Shown here piece by piece: positions 53,885-63,455 of a stretch of 64,000 bases of DNA. The notes beneath the pieces were generated by a model that saw only the letters and a program-made list of their open reading frames with translations, made no database searches and was not told the DNA's origin. Every line of letters begins with the position of its first letter. Positions within the stretch are counted from its first letter, which is position 1. The translations under genes and the position numbers were made by a program. Origin of the DNA: Gramella jeungdoensis (GTDB lineage: Bacteria; Bacteroidota; Bacteroidia; Flavobacteriales; Flavobacteriaceae); the NCBI RefSeq assembly GCF_023805255.1, contig NZ_JAMSCK010000004.1, positions 512,958 to 576,957 on the forward strand. The letters are read 5' to 3'.

Positions 53885-55819
53885 TTAAAAGTGATACCTT
53901 TTAAAGGCTTCCATAGCTGCATATTCTGCAAGGCCCAAATCTCTATATTTGAGAGCCGTCTCTTTATTTCTATCCTCAGCGCGCACCCAAAATTCTCGAA
54001 TATCTTCTCCCTGAAACATAACGCCATCCTTTTGAGACTGATGGAAAAATATAGCTTGTCTCTTTTTTAAAACCTGATCTGGACTTAATGGGACAGCCAT
54101 ATCGATTTCATGTAATTCAAATTCATGCCATGCTCCTCGATAAAGCCACACCCAACAATCTTCCATAAATTTCTTTTCTTTAATTTCATCTATAGCGGTC
54201 ATTATAATATCCAGGCAGACCTTGTGAGTCCCGTGCGGATCAGCAAGATCTCCAGCCGCATAAATCTGGTGAGGTTTTATTTCTTCAATTAAATCTTTCA
54301 CGATTTGGATATCCTTAATGGACATTGGACTTTTCTTGATAGTCCCGGTTTCATAGAAGGGTAGGTTTAAAAAGTGTACATGATCATCAGGTACTCCCTC
54401 AAAACGAGTCGCAGCCAAAGATTCACTTCTTCTAACAAGACCTTTTAGTTTACGTATTTCAGGACTATTTACTTCATTCTCTTTTCTATCCTTGATTTCA
54501 TCAATTAAGCTTACAATATTACTCCTATCCTGCCCGGTCGTGAGATCTCTAGCAATTTCAGCGAACTTTAGGGCTTCGTGATCTGATACGGCAATATTAC
54601 CTGAAGTCTGATATGCAATATGCACTTCATGGCCCTGTTCGACTAATCGATCAAAAGTTCCTCCCATTGAAATGACATCGTCATCCGGATGCGGACTAAA
54701 GATTAAAACTCTTTTAAATTGAGGAGTAGCTCTTTCCGGTCGATTTGTATCATCGGCATTATATTTTCCTCCTGGCCATCCCGTAATAGTATGCTGCATT
54801 CTATTAAACATGCCTATGTTCAGGTTATATGAAGAACCTTCCTGGGCTAACAAATCCGACATCCCATTATCATTATAATCCTTATCGGTCAGGTTTAAAA
54901 TCGATTTTTTAACCTTTTGGCATAACCAAATTATTCCCCTATCTCTTAGTTCAGGAGTCCAGTGACATGGTCCAACTAACCACGGGGTTTTTATTCTGGT
55001 TAATTCTGAGGCCGCTCCTGTATCAAGTACAAAAGTTGTGTTAGGATGGTGTTGCAAATAGGTAGCAGGAACAGCACCAGACACCTCACCCTCTACAGTT
55101 TCTTTTACAATTTCTGCTTTATTCTGACCCCAAGCCATCAAAATGATCCGTTTCGCATTTAAAACGGTACTAATTCCCATGGTAATCGCTTTTTTAGGAA
55201 CGTTTGATATGCCATGGAAAGCAGGGGCAGCATCTATTCTAGTAAGATGATCAAGAGTAATCATTCGTGTTACTGAATTATGATGTGAGCCCGGTTCATT
55301 GAACCCTATATGACCTGTACGACCAATCCCTAACAATTGAAAATCCAGGCCTCCGGCTTGATTTATTTTGGATTCATAATCCAGGCAGTATTGCAGAAGA
55401 TTTTCCTGCGCAACCTTGCCATCAGGAATATTGATATTCTCTTTTGGAATATCAACATGGTTAAAAAGATGTTCATGCATGAAATAATGATAACTCTGAA
55501 CATTCGTCTTTTCCATAGGCCAGTACTCATCCAGATTAAAGGTAATGACGTTATAAAAACTCAAACCTTCCTCCTGATGAAGTCTAACTAGTTCAGCATA
55601 TACATTTATAGGAGATGATCCTGTAGCGAGCCCCAAGATGCAATTTTGCTCCTTCTTTTGTTTCCTTATTATCAGATCTGCTATCTCCTTCGCAACCAGT
55701 TTAGAAGCACTTTCAGAATTGGAAAAAACGAGGTTATGGATCTTTTCATAACGGGTATCCTCAAATTTGCCTGCTGGTCTGTACTTTAATGTTTTAGGTT
55801 CTACTTGCAATGTTTCCAT
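53885..55819 (-). CDS. nagB: Glucosamine-6-phosphate deaminase fused to a PIG-L/LmbE deacetylase domain
   Basis: 644 aa. N-terminal NagB domain (~25-300) with LGLATGSSPINVY, FNLDEYWPM and LGIGRTGHIGFNEPGS containing the catalytic Asp, Glu and His. A C-terminal PIG-L-type zinc hydrolase (~370-600) has SPHPDDDVISMGG as its metal motif. This two-domain form is common in Bacteroidota (as in BT_0258 of B. thetaiotaomicron). NagB turns glucosamine-6-P into fructose-6-P; the PIG-L half might remove the N-acetyl group that a separate NagA usually removes. No nagA, nagK or ROK kinase is found in the window. It has an operator 41 bases upstream. Confidence 0.92.
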   Translation of the reverse strand: METLQVEPKTLKYRPAGKFEDTRYEKIHNLVFSNSESASKLVAKEIADLIIRKQKKEQNCILGLATGSSPINVYAELVRLHQEEGLSFYNVITFNLDEYWPMEKTNVQSYHYFMHEHLFNHVDIPKENINIPDGKVAQENLLQYCLDYESKINQAGGLDFQLLGIGRTGHIGFNEPGSHHNSVTRMITLDHLTRIDAAPAFHGISNVPKKAITMGISTVLNAKRIILMAWGQNKAEIVKETVEGEVSGAVPATYLQHHPNTTFVLDTGAASELTRIKTPWLVGPCHWTPELRDRGIIWLCQKVKKSILNLTDKDYNDNGMSDLLAQEGSSYNLNIGMFNRMQHTITGWPGGKYNADDTNRPERATPQFKRVLIFSPHPDDDVISMGGTFDRLVEQGHEVHIAYQTSGNIAVSDHEALKFAEIARDLTTGQDRSNIVSLIDEIKDRKENEVNSPEIRKLKGLVRRSESLAATRFEGVPDDHVHFLNLPFYETGTIKKSPMSIKDIQIVKDLIEEIKPHQIYAAGDLADPHGTHKVCLDIIMTAIDEIKEKKFMEDCWVWLYRGAWHEFELHEIDMAVPLSPDQVLKKRQAIFFHQSQKDGVMFQGEDIREFWVRAEDRNKETALKYRDLGLAEYAAMEAFKRYHF

Positions 55820-55860
55820 AACTAAATTTTATTTTAGAAATGTAAATCTACAAAATTGTT

Positions 55861-55875
55861 TTATGTATAACATAA
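55861..55875. promoter_or_regulatory. Candidate NanR-like operator of the nagB fusion gene
   Basis: TTATGTATAACATAA, perfect arms, 41 bases before the ATG and one base past a -7-like box on the minus strand. Confidence 0.8.
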
Positions 55876-55876
55876 G

Positions 55877-55884
55877 AAAATATA
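55877..55884 (-). promoter_or_regulatory. -7-like box of the nagB fusion gene
   Basis: Minus strand TATATTTT, one base short of TAnnTTTG at the last position, followed after one base by the operator. Confidence 0.45.
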
Positions 55885-55885
55885 A

Positions 55886-55911
55886 AAAAGGAGGTAATTT
55901 CACCTCCTTTT
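55886..55911 (-). terminator. Terminator of the second SusC/SusD operon
   Basis: Stem AAAAGGAGGT / ACCTCCTTTT with loop AATTTC, 10 bases past the SusD stop at 55921. It separates that operon from the nagB promoter directly downstream. Confidence 0.85.
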
Positions 55912-55920
55912 CTACACTGA

Positions 55921-57840
55921 CTAATTCTGCCCTGCCCACCACAAAGGAGTGAAAACACTGTCATCACCTCCTAAATGATTTAGAGCCTGTTGATACCCTT
56001 CAGGAACATTGTTCGCTAAATTACTGGGGTATCTCAATCGTTGTGGAAAGAAATTCCATTGAAGTTCTGTAAAATTACTTGAAGTTAATTGCGGCATATC
56101 CGACAATGGATTCTCCACGGCTGGGGTTTCAAAATACGGAAGCCCTAAGCGCCTGTGATCACTCCAGGTTTCAAGTGGCAACCAAGGAACCTGAGCAATA
56201 AATTTTTGGGTAATGACCTTTGTAAGATGGTCATTTTTAACCGTTCCATCCATATAAAGATGATTATCGGGATATTCGTAATTTACACTTCCTTCAGTTC
56301 CCGTATAACCATCTACAAAATTCATGGACACGTCTGATGGTTCTACAATATGATCCCAATTCACTGAAGTACCTGCAAGATTGTATTCTTCAGAGGAAAT
56401 ATAATCGGTTGCAAACTGCGAAACACCCCAGTACTCCATGCTCTGCCTTATTCCTTCTTCGTAGGCTGTTTTTCCATCCATAGGAACATTCCAGCCTCGA
56501 ATAGCGGCCTCTGCTATCAAGAAATGGCTCTCCCACGATCCAAAGAATATTCTTTCAGAAGTGCTATTTCTAAATTTATGGGCAAGTCGCGGTATCGCCC
56601 CGGGCCAACCATACACTTGGTTTTTGGATCCTTTTTCACCCCAACTACCTATAGTAGGAGCATTCCAGGTGAAAGCAGCATCAATCTCCCTTACGATATT
56701 TCCCTGGTCGTCAACTAAATTCCTCACCGTATTACCTGTGGCATTCAGATCCCAACTTGGGTAGCGATTCATTTGGGGATCATCAAAATTTCCTGGAATA
56801 ATGTATGCCTCATAGGCCCGTGGGTCTATTTCAGCCGGTAAACCATCCAGCCAAAATCCTGCAGTTGGGTTTGTGGTTAAAGTGGTGAAGTGATCTTCCA
56901 GTTTTAAACCAAGATAATTTTCAGGTTTTATATACTGATGCAGATTTTCTTCTAGGAGTTCTTCAGAAGAAATACCACCCAAACCTATCATTAAATTATT
57001 TAAAGTAGGTGATAAATACTGCATATTCCATTCTCTACTCATCACACCAGTTAATGCATCCCATCCAGGTTTCTCCGCAACTTTAAAGTTCATATCCAGA
57101 CTTGAGATGAAACTTCCCGATGAAACGGCATCTTCAAATTCTTCTTTTGCTTTTCCTGGTTCCACTTCCGAAAGTCGCATAGCTAATCTCATTCTTAGAG
57201 AATTAGCATAGGCTGTCCACAATTCGAAATCATAACCATATGCCGGATCCAGACTGCTAACATTTGAAGGCACCATTACCCCTTCATCCATACTAGCAAC
57301 CGCGTCGTCTAGTTCATCAAGCATATAGTAATATACTTCCTGTACGCTGTTAAAATCTGGATTTTCCCCTTGAAAACCGTTTATTGCAATAGGTCCAAAA
57401 TTATCAGACATTTCACTCATAAGATATGAGCGCCAAATTCTTGCTACTTGCTTAAGATTATTTGTATAAGGCTGGACATTTCCATTCTCAATTTTTTCAT
57501 TGGCTATCTGAACTGCAGTATTCGCATGATTCAACCATCCAGATATATAATTAAAATAATCGCTAGACCATCCGTCACTAGTATATCCTACCGGCAAACT
57601 ATTTATGCGATCCATTCGACCGGCTGCTTTCCAATATAAGACGAACACACGTTCTGCTATATGAGGATCTTGCTGAGCACTTACAATTGAATTATTTATA
57701 AAATACTCTACCTGAACCTGATCTGCGGTAGCCGCTGTGGGATTTACATTAATTTCTTCGAAATCGGAACATGATATGACCGATATCCCTAAAATGGTCA
57801 TTAAAAGACCTGTTTTTCTGATTTTCTTAATTAATTTCAT
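55921..57840 (-). CDS. SusD-like outer membrane lipoprotein (SusD/RagB family, second type)
   Basis: 639 aa, longer than most SusD proteins. Lipoprotein signal (LMTILGISVISC, Cys24). It matches the SusD-like family that starts ...FEEINVNPTAATADQV and has VARIWRSYLMSEMSDNFGP and AYANSLRMRLAMRLSEVEPG; C-terminal FFPQRLRYPSNLANN is typical. Paired with the SusC encoded 12 bases upstream; both lie next to the GH92 and PNGase F-like genes, so mannose-rich or complex N-glycan fragments are the likely ligand. Confidence 0.93.
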   Translation of the reverse strand: MKLIKKIRKTGLLMTILGISVISCSDFEEINVNPTAATADQVQVEYFINNSIVSAQQDPHIAERVFVLYWKAAGRMDRINSLPVGYTSDGWSSDYFNYISGWLNHANTAVQIANEKIENGNVQPYTNNLKQVARIWRSYLMSEMSDNFGPIAINGFQGENPDFNSVQEVYYYMLDELDDAVASMDEGVMVPSNVSSLDPAYGYDFELWTAYANSLRMRLAMRLSEVEPGKAKEEFEDAVSSGSFISSLDMNFKVAEKPGWDALTGVMSREWNMQYLSPTLNNLMIGLGGISSEELLEENLHQYIKPENYLGLKLEDHFTTLTTNPTAGFWLDGLPAEIDPRAYEAYIIPGNFDDPQMNRYPSWDLNATGNTVRNLVDDQGNIVREIDAAFTWNAPTIGSWGEKGSKNQVYGWPGAIPRLAHKFRNSTSERIFFGSWESHFLIAEAAIRGWNVPMDGKTAYEEGIRQSMEYWGVSQFATDYISSEEYNLAGTSVNWDHIVEPSDVSMNFVDGYTGTEGSVNYEYPDNHLYMDGTVKNDHLTKVITQKFIAQVPWLPLETWSDHRRLGLPYFETPAVENPLSDMPQLTSSNFTELQWNFFPQRLRYPSNLANNVPEGYQQALNHLGGDDSVFTPLWWAGQN

Positions 57841-57852
57841 AACTATTAAATT

Positions 57853-60800
57853 TTAGAAGCTTACACCCAGATTAAAAAAGAAGGTTCGAGAAGTAGGTGA
57901 AGCCAGATTTTCGAATCCTACGGCATTCGTGGCAGTAGCGTATACGGATTCCGGATCAACGCCGTTCAATTCACTATCTATCATCCAGACATTGTTAGCA
58001 GATAAACCAACATAGGCTTTTTGAAAGAAAGTATCCTTTATCAAACTTGTTGGAAAATCATACCTCAAATTCACGGTCCTAAGCCTAACATTGGTAGCAT
58101 CATAAATATTTGCTTCCGTGATTCCAAGATTTCCTGACCTGGTAGTTACTCCCTGCCAAAAAAGTTGTGGCGATACCGCTGTTGTATTTTGAGAATAGCC
58201 TCCACTTTCATCAGCAACTACACCATCAAAAACAAATGGCTCACGATCTCCATTGACCACTGTTGCAGCTCCAGTTCCTGCATTTTGAATAGCCCTGTTC
58301 GTACCAGAATATATTTCACCACCGATCCTAGCATCTATCAAGAAACCAAAGGTGAAATTTTTAAACATGAAGTTGTTAGAAAAGCCGATTAAAGCATCTG
58401 GTTGTTGATTTCCTAATCTCACTCTCTCATTACTTGCTAATGGGATTCCATCTGCATCCACTATAATATCTCCAAAGAAAGGACTGCTTTCATCTTCTAC
58501 TCGTTGATATTTGGTTCCATAAATCTCACCATAAGCCTCTCCGGATACTGCCAGAATGCTTACATTATCAAATCCTCCTAAAGAATACTGTGTTACTGTT
58601 TCAATTAACTCATTAACCGTGTTTTCATTCCGTGAATAATTAATATTCATATCCCAGGTCAAACCCTCAGGATTATCAAGCACTCTTCCATTCAACATTA
58701 ATTCAATTCCCTCATTTTGAATATCTCCCGCATTGGCTTTCATAGAACCATATCCACTTAACGGATTTAAAGGTAGATTTATCAATTGTCTTGTGGCGTT
58801 GGTTTTATAATACGAAAAATCGAGCGCCAAACGATTCTTAAATAATCTTGCCTCAAACCCCAGCTCTTTAGATCGAATCAACTCGCTTTTTACATCTGGA
58901 TTATAAAGTGTCCCGTTTCGACCGGCAGTGGTGTTGCCATTAGGATCCTTCCCTATTGAATAAAAATTAACCAGTTGATATGCAGGCAGGTCATTACCTA
59001 CCTCTGCATAGGAAGCACGAATTTTTCCGTAAGACATCCATTCTGGGAGGTTCCCATCATTATTTTTTATTAGATCCGTAAAAACAAGGGAAGTGCTTAT
59101 TGAAGGATAAAAGAATGATCGATTTTCTTTACTTAAAGTAGAAGACCAGTCGTTTCTACCTGTTGCTTCAACAAATAAATATCCATCATAATTTAATTGA
59201 AGCGTACCATACAATGAATTAATCTTTTTCTCACTATAGCTTTCTCCAACGCCAGGATTCGATACGCCGTTGTTTAAAGAAAAGAGATTCGGTACTTCTA
59301 ATTCACCTGAGTTACCGCTTATACCACTAGCTTCCCTATGCATCAAATTTCCACCAAAATTAACAACTCCTCCAAGCTTACCAATAATATCATCTTTAGC
59401 AGCATTTAATAGGAAGCTATAATTTGTTTCTGAAAATGTGTTTTTTCCTAGTCCATAACGACCGGATGCAGAAAGAGGGCTTCCCGAATATAGTTTGGAT
59501 TCTGTATTGGTAGTATACAAATCTGCACCTGCTTTTATCTCTCCACTTAACCAATCTGTAAAATTATGCTTCAGGGATCCATTCAATAGGAATCTGTCTC
59601 TATTATCCATATTCAGGTTATTGCGATAAGCCCAGTAAGGATTTACAGAGTTCGATGGAACATACCATATCATGTTTCCAAATTCATCACTTCCAGCCTC
59701 ATAATCAGTTATATCTATTGACCGGGGAAGCAGATACATCGTTGCAAATGAATTCGAAATATTCACCCCACTTAATGGTCTATTTTTAGCTGTGGCACTT
59801 ATATATTGAACTTTCACATCAGAGATCCAGTTATCGGCTTTCCCAAATATGGAATTTGCCCTCGTTAAAAGATTTAATCTCTTTAGTTCGGATCCTGGAA
59901 TCATACTATCATCATCTAAATAGGTTGCGGATGAATATAAGGATGTTCCGTTGCTTACTTGTTGTTGAAAGGACAGGGTATGGGTTTGAGTAACACCAGT
60001 GTCAAAATAGTTGTCTAGATTATCATATGCCCTGAGCTGTACGGTTTCTCCCTGAGCATTTTCCACCGTCTGCCCCTCAATTTTCGGACCCCAGCTTGAA
60101 CCTGACTGGTTATCATAAATACCATCCGCCCCTTGGCCAAATGAGCTCTGTAGATCAGGAGACATAAAAATTGATTCGAAACCTACAGATGTAGAATAAC
60201 TAATCCCTAAACCTTGTGTTTTCTTACCTGATTTTGTTGTTATTAAAATTACACCATTTCCAGCACGTGATCCATACAAAGCAGCGGCAGAAGCTCCCTT
60301 AAGAACTGACATACTCTCAATATTTTCAGGACTTAAATCCCCCAGGCCATTACCCATATCAGGGGAAGGATTCCAAAAGTCATTATTGGCAGCTCCGGTA
60401 AAATTATCCATTGGTATACCATCTACCACGATTAATGGCTGGTTGTCCCCAGTAAGTGAGTTATTCCCTCTAAGAACAATTTTTGAAGAACTCGCGGGAC
60501 CACCAGCCCCCCTAACCACCTGTAATCCAGCAACCTTACCCGTGAATGCATTTGCAAGGTTCGTTTCTCTTGATTCCACCAATTCATCTCCACCTACTTC
60601 CTGAAGGGCATACCCCAAAGATTTTCGTTCTCTTTTAATTCCCAGTGCGGTAACTACAACCTCATCAAGAGCTTCCGTATCAATTTCCAGACTTACATCC
60701 AGGGAAGTCTCTCCTGAAACTGCGACTTCTTTTTGTTTATACCCCACCATCGAGAATACCAAAACGGCCCCATCAGCAACCTCAATGGCATAATTGCCAT

Positions 60801-60975
60801 CGAAATCTGTTGCAACCCCCTTATTAGTACCTTTTTCAAGTACCGTAACCCCTGGTAAAGGAACACCAGTTTCTGCTTCCGCAACTGTTCCAGTTACCAT
60901 TTTCTCCTGAGAAAAGCCGTTTTGAAAAAAAATTGTTACGGCGAACAAGAGAAGAATGAATCGTTTTTCTCCCAT
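57853..60975 (-). CDS. SusC/RagA-family TonB-dependent transporter, N-glycan-associated
   Basis: 1040 aa. Signal peptide (FILLLFAVTIFFQNGFSQ), carboxypeptidase-D-like domain (VTGTVAEAETGVPLPGVTVL), TonB box ALDEVVVTALGIKRERKSLG, plug with VLRGNNSLTGDNQPLIVVDG and IESMSVLKGASAAALYGSRA, then the barrel ending FFFNLGVSF. Imports glycan across the outer membrane with its SusD. No NanR-like operator was found in the 241-base gap upstream (60976-61216), and no other feature was evident there. Confidence 0.95.
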   Translation of the reverse strand: MGEKRFILLLFAVTIFFQNGFSQEKMVTGTVAEAETGVPLPGVTVLEKGTNKGVATDFDGNYAIEVADGAVLVFSMVGYKQKEVAVSGETSLDVSLEIDTEALDEVVVTALGIKRERKSLGYALQEVGGDELVESRETNLANAFTGKVAGLQVVRGAGGPASSSKIVLRGNNSLTGDNQPLIVVDGIPMDNFTGAANNDFWNPSPDMGNGLGDLSPENIESMSVLKGASAAALYGSRAGNGVILITTKSGKKTQGLGISYSTSVGFESIFMSPDLQSSFGQGADGIYDNQSGSSWGPKIEGQTVENAQGETVQLRAYDNLDNYFDTGVTQTHTLSFQQQVSNGTSLYSSATYLDDDSMIPGSELKRLNLLTRANSIFGKADNWISDVKVQYISATAKNRPLSGVNISNSFATMYLLPRSIDITDYEAGSDEFGNMIWYVPSNSVNPYWAYRNNLNMDNRDRFLLNGSLKHNFTDWLSGEIKAGADLYTTNTESKLYSGSPLSASGRYGLGKNTFSETNYSFLLNAAKDDIIGKLGGVVNFGGNLMHREASGISGNSGELEVPNLFSLNNGVSNPGVGESYSEKKINSLYGTLQLNYDGYLFVEATGRNDWSSTLSKENRSFFYPSISTSLVFTDLIKNNDGNLPEWMSYGKIRASYAEVGNDLPAYQLVNFYSIGKDPNGNTTAGRNGTLYNPDVKSELIRSKELGFEARLFKNRLALDFSYYKTNATRQLINLPLNPLSGYGSMKANAGDIQNEGIELMLNGRVLDNPEGLTWDMNINYSRNENTVNELIETVTQYSLGGFDNVSILAVSGEAYGEIYGTKYQRVEDESSPFFGDIIVDADGIPLASNERVRLGNQQPDALIGFSNNFMFKNFTFGFLIDARIGGEIYSGTNRAIQNAGTGAATVVNGDREPFVFDGVVADESGGYSQNTTAVSPQLFWQGVTTRSGNLGITEANIYDATNVRLRTVNLRYDFPTSLIKDTFFQKAYVGLSANNVWMIDSELNGVDPESVYATATNAVGFENLASPTSRTFFFNLGVSF

Positions 60976-61216
60976 AATTTTAATTTTCGTTAATAGAATC
61001 TTTGTTTTTAGTTAATTAATTGTGAATGAATTTCTTGTATAAGCCAGATAATTCAAAAAAGATTCGACTAACAACAATTGAGAAAAGCTAAACGACAGTT
61101 TAGCGAAAACGATATAGTGAAAATGTAGTTGCGATTTATTATAATTAAATTCAATATCAGACAAAAGATTGAATTTAAAAGAAAGCAAAAGAAAAGAAAT
61201 TACGGAATAGAGATAA

Positions 61217-63454
61217 TTAATTCTCGAGATGGAAAATTATTTTGTTGGCCTCGATTAATTCAGACTGCTTAATAAAATAACCATCCCATAATTGGTCATT
61301 GACAAATATTGAATCTATAAAATGCTTTTGTCCAGCATTATTTGCTTGGATAATTAACTGTTCCGAGTCGTAATAATCTTCATCCAAATGAATTATCACC
61401 TCCTCAAATTGTGGGGAGACAAAAGTATAAACCGGTTCAGCCGGTATTATGGGGTAAATACCCATCATGGAAAAAACAGCCCATGCACTCATAGTTCCGG
61501 TATCATCATTCCCCGGCAAACCATCAGGTGAATTTTTATAAAATTCGTTTAAAAGCTCATCCACCCTTTCTTGCGTTTTCCATTCAGCTCCCACGACGTA
61601 ATTATAAAGGAAGGGATAGCCAAAATCTGGTTCATTTGCCATATCGTAATGCTGATTATCAAATATATAATCCAACTGTGCAACAAAATCTTCAGCTCCT
61701 CCCTGTAGTTCTATCATCCCTGGAATATCATGGGGTACCATGAAAACATACTGGTACGCATTACCCTCAATAAAACCTACATTTTCAGTGAAATTAGCTC
61801 CTGCCTCAGGATCAAAAGGTACGAACCAATCGTTATTTCTTCTTTTTGGCCTGAGAAGACCAGTACCTTCGTCAAATAAATTTCTATAGGAAATGGAGCG
61901 ATCTTTAAACCGTTCAGCATCCTTTTTCCTGTCTAATTTGTCTGCAAGTCTGGATATGGCGTAATCGGCAATATTATATTCCAGTGTAGTAGAAACCATC
62001 CCCCCCACTTCACTCTCAACACTCAAAAATCCATTTTTCATGTATTCATTAAGTCCCGGCCGCAATGGATTTTCTTCTGTATGTGTGGCCCCCTTAATCA
62101 TTGCTTCATATGCCAGTTCTATATCAAAATCTCTAAGTCCTCGTAAATAGGTATCTGCTAGTACAACTGCTGCAGGGTCACCCACCATAGTAAATGTTTC
62201 TGTACTATTCAATTCCCATTTCGGCAACCAGTTATTTTCTTTATACATCTCTAACATACTATTTACCATAGCTAGTTGTTCATCAGGATAAACCAGGCTC
62301 ATCAATTGATGATAATTACGGTAAGTATCCCACAGAGAAAAAACACTATATCTTACTTCATCCGTTTTCCCGGTTTTACGGCCATTTAGTTTAGGGAATT
62401 CCCCATTTACATCATTTAAAATGCTGGGATGGATTTGCGTATGGTATAAAGCAGTGTAAAAAACCGTTTTATCGTCTTTCGATCCACCTTTAACCTCTAT
62501 TTTTGACAATTTATTCTGCCATTTCTCTCGGGTTCGTTTATGAATACTATTAAAACCCTGCCCGGCTGTTTCTTTCTCAAGATTTTCCCTGGCATTTTCT
62601 ATACTTACGTAGGAAATACCAATCTTCATCTCTATTGTGGTCTCTTTTTCCAGATCAAAACTAAAATAGGCTCCTATACTATCCCCGATAACCTCCTGCC
62701 TGAAACCTTCTTTAAATCTTATTTTTCCATTATATCCCATCCATTGGGATTCAGTACCCTTATATTTTTGAGGGTCCTTCCAAATTCCATAATTCTCTGA
62801 AGAATGAGATAATCTGGCCACGAAGTAAACAGGGTAGGCACTCTCTGGATTATTGTAGCAAAAACTTCCTACAGTTCTCATCCCCTCTACTTCATTTTTT
62901 GCAACTATCTTTAACATCCCACCTTGTTCATTGGTCAAACCTAATCCTAAATTGAGAAGGATATTAGCCTGACCAGCAGGAAATTTATAGCTGGTAACCC
63001 CGACACGTTCTGATGCAGTGGCGTTCACTTCTACGTTATACTTTTCCAGTTTAACCCCGTAGTATCCAGCCTCGGCTCTTTCATTGGTATAAGTACTGCC
63101 GTAATTTAAATGATCCACTTCCAGAGCCCCTGTTGTTGGCATACTTAAAATTACCCCAAGGTCCGGGCATCCCACTCCACTAAGATTCACGTGCGAAAAT
63201 CCGGTGATAAAGGAATTCTCATGAACATACGGATTAGACAACCACTGACTATCTTTTTCTAATGGATTTAAAGTCAGGTTTCCAGCAACATTAAAAGGGG
63301 ATACACTTGCCATCCCTCGCGGTGCCATAGCACCAGGATGTGTAGCTCCGTAATTAGAAGTACCTATAAAAGGATTTACATAGTCCACTTCCCGCTCTTG
63401 AGAAAACGCGGACAGGCAAATAAATGAAATAATAAGGCTTGCTGCGTATTTCAT
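61217..63454 (-). CDS. GH92 alpha-mannosidase
   Basis: 745 aa from the ATG at 63454, one base after the stop of the PNGase F-like gene (TAATATG); an upstream alternative overlaps it. Signal peptide (MKYAASLIISFICLSAFSQ), N-domain with VNPFIGTSNYGATHPGAMAP, catalytic domain with EGNAYQYVFMVPHD (general acid Glu) and GNDDTGTMSAWAVFSMMGIYP. GH92 enzymes are Ca-dependent exo-alpha-mannosidases; family members differ in linkage (alpha-1,2, 1,3, 1,4, 1,6) and I cannot tell which. It would trim mannose from N-glycans freed by the PNGase. Confidence 0.93.
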   Translation of the reverse strand: MKYAASLIISFICLSAFSQEREVDYVNPFIGTSNYGATHPGAMAPRGMASVSPFNVAGNLTLNPLEKDSQWLSNPYVHENSFITGFSHVNLSGVGCPDLGVILSMPTTGALEVDHLNYGSTYTNERAEAGYYGVKLEKYNVEVNATASERVGVTSYKFPAGQANILLNLGLGLTNEQGGMLKIVAKNEVEGMRTVGSFCYNNPESAYPVYFVARLSHSSENYGIWKDPQKYKGTESQWMGYNGKIRFKEGFRQEVIGDSIGAYFSFDLEKETTIEMKIGISYVSIENARENLEKETAGQGFNSIHKRTREKWQNKLSKIEVKGGSKDDKTVFYTALYHTQIHPSILNDVNGEFPKLNGRKTGKTDEVRYSVFSLWDTYRNYHQLMSLVYPDEQLAMVNSMLEMYKENNWLPKWELNSTETFTMVGDPAAVVLADTYLRGLRDFDIELAYEAMIKGATHTEENPLRPGLNEYMKNGFLSVESEVGGMVSTTLEYNIADYAISRLADKLDRKKDAERFKDRSISYRNLFDEGTGLLRPKRRNNDWFVPFDPEAGANFTENVGFIEGNAYQYVFMVPHDIPGMIELQGGAEDFVAQLDYIFDNQHYDMANEPDFGYPFLYNYVVGAEWKTQERVDELLNEFYKNSPDGLPGNDDTGTMSAWAVFSMMGIYPIIPAEPVYTFVSPQFEEVIIHLDEDYYDSEQLIIQANNAGQKHFIDSIFVNDQLWDGYFIKQSELIEANKIIFHLEN

Positions 63455-63455
63455 A

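Noticed and set aside
55885..55896. AAGGAGGT as a strong ribosome binding site
   Set aside because: It is the left arm of a terminator hairpin, on the wrong strand for any nearby start, and Bacteroidota rarely use strong Shine-Dalgarno sequences.
60976..61216. NanR-like operator before the second SusC
   Set aside because: No copy of the ATGTnnnACAT dyad is present there, so this operon is probably controlled in another way.
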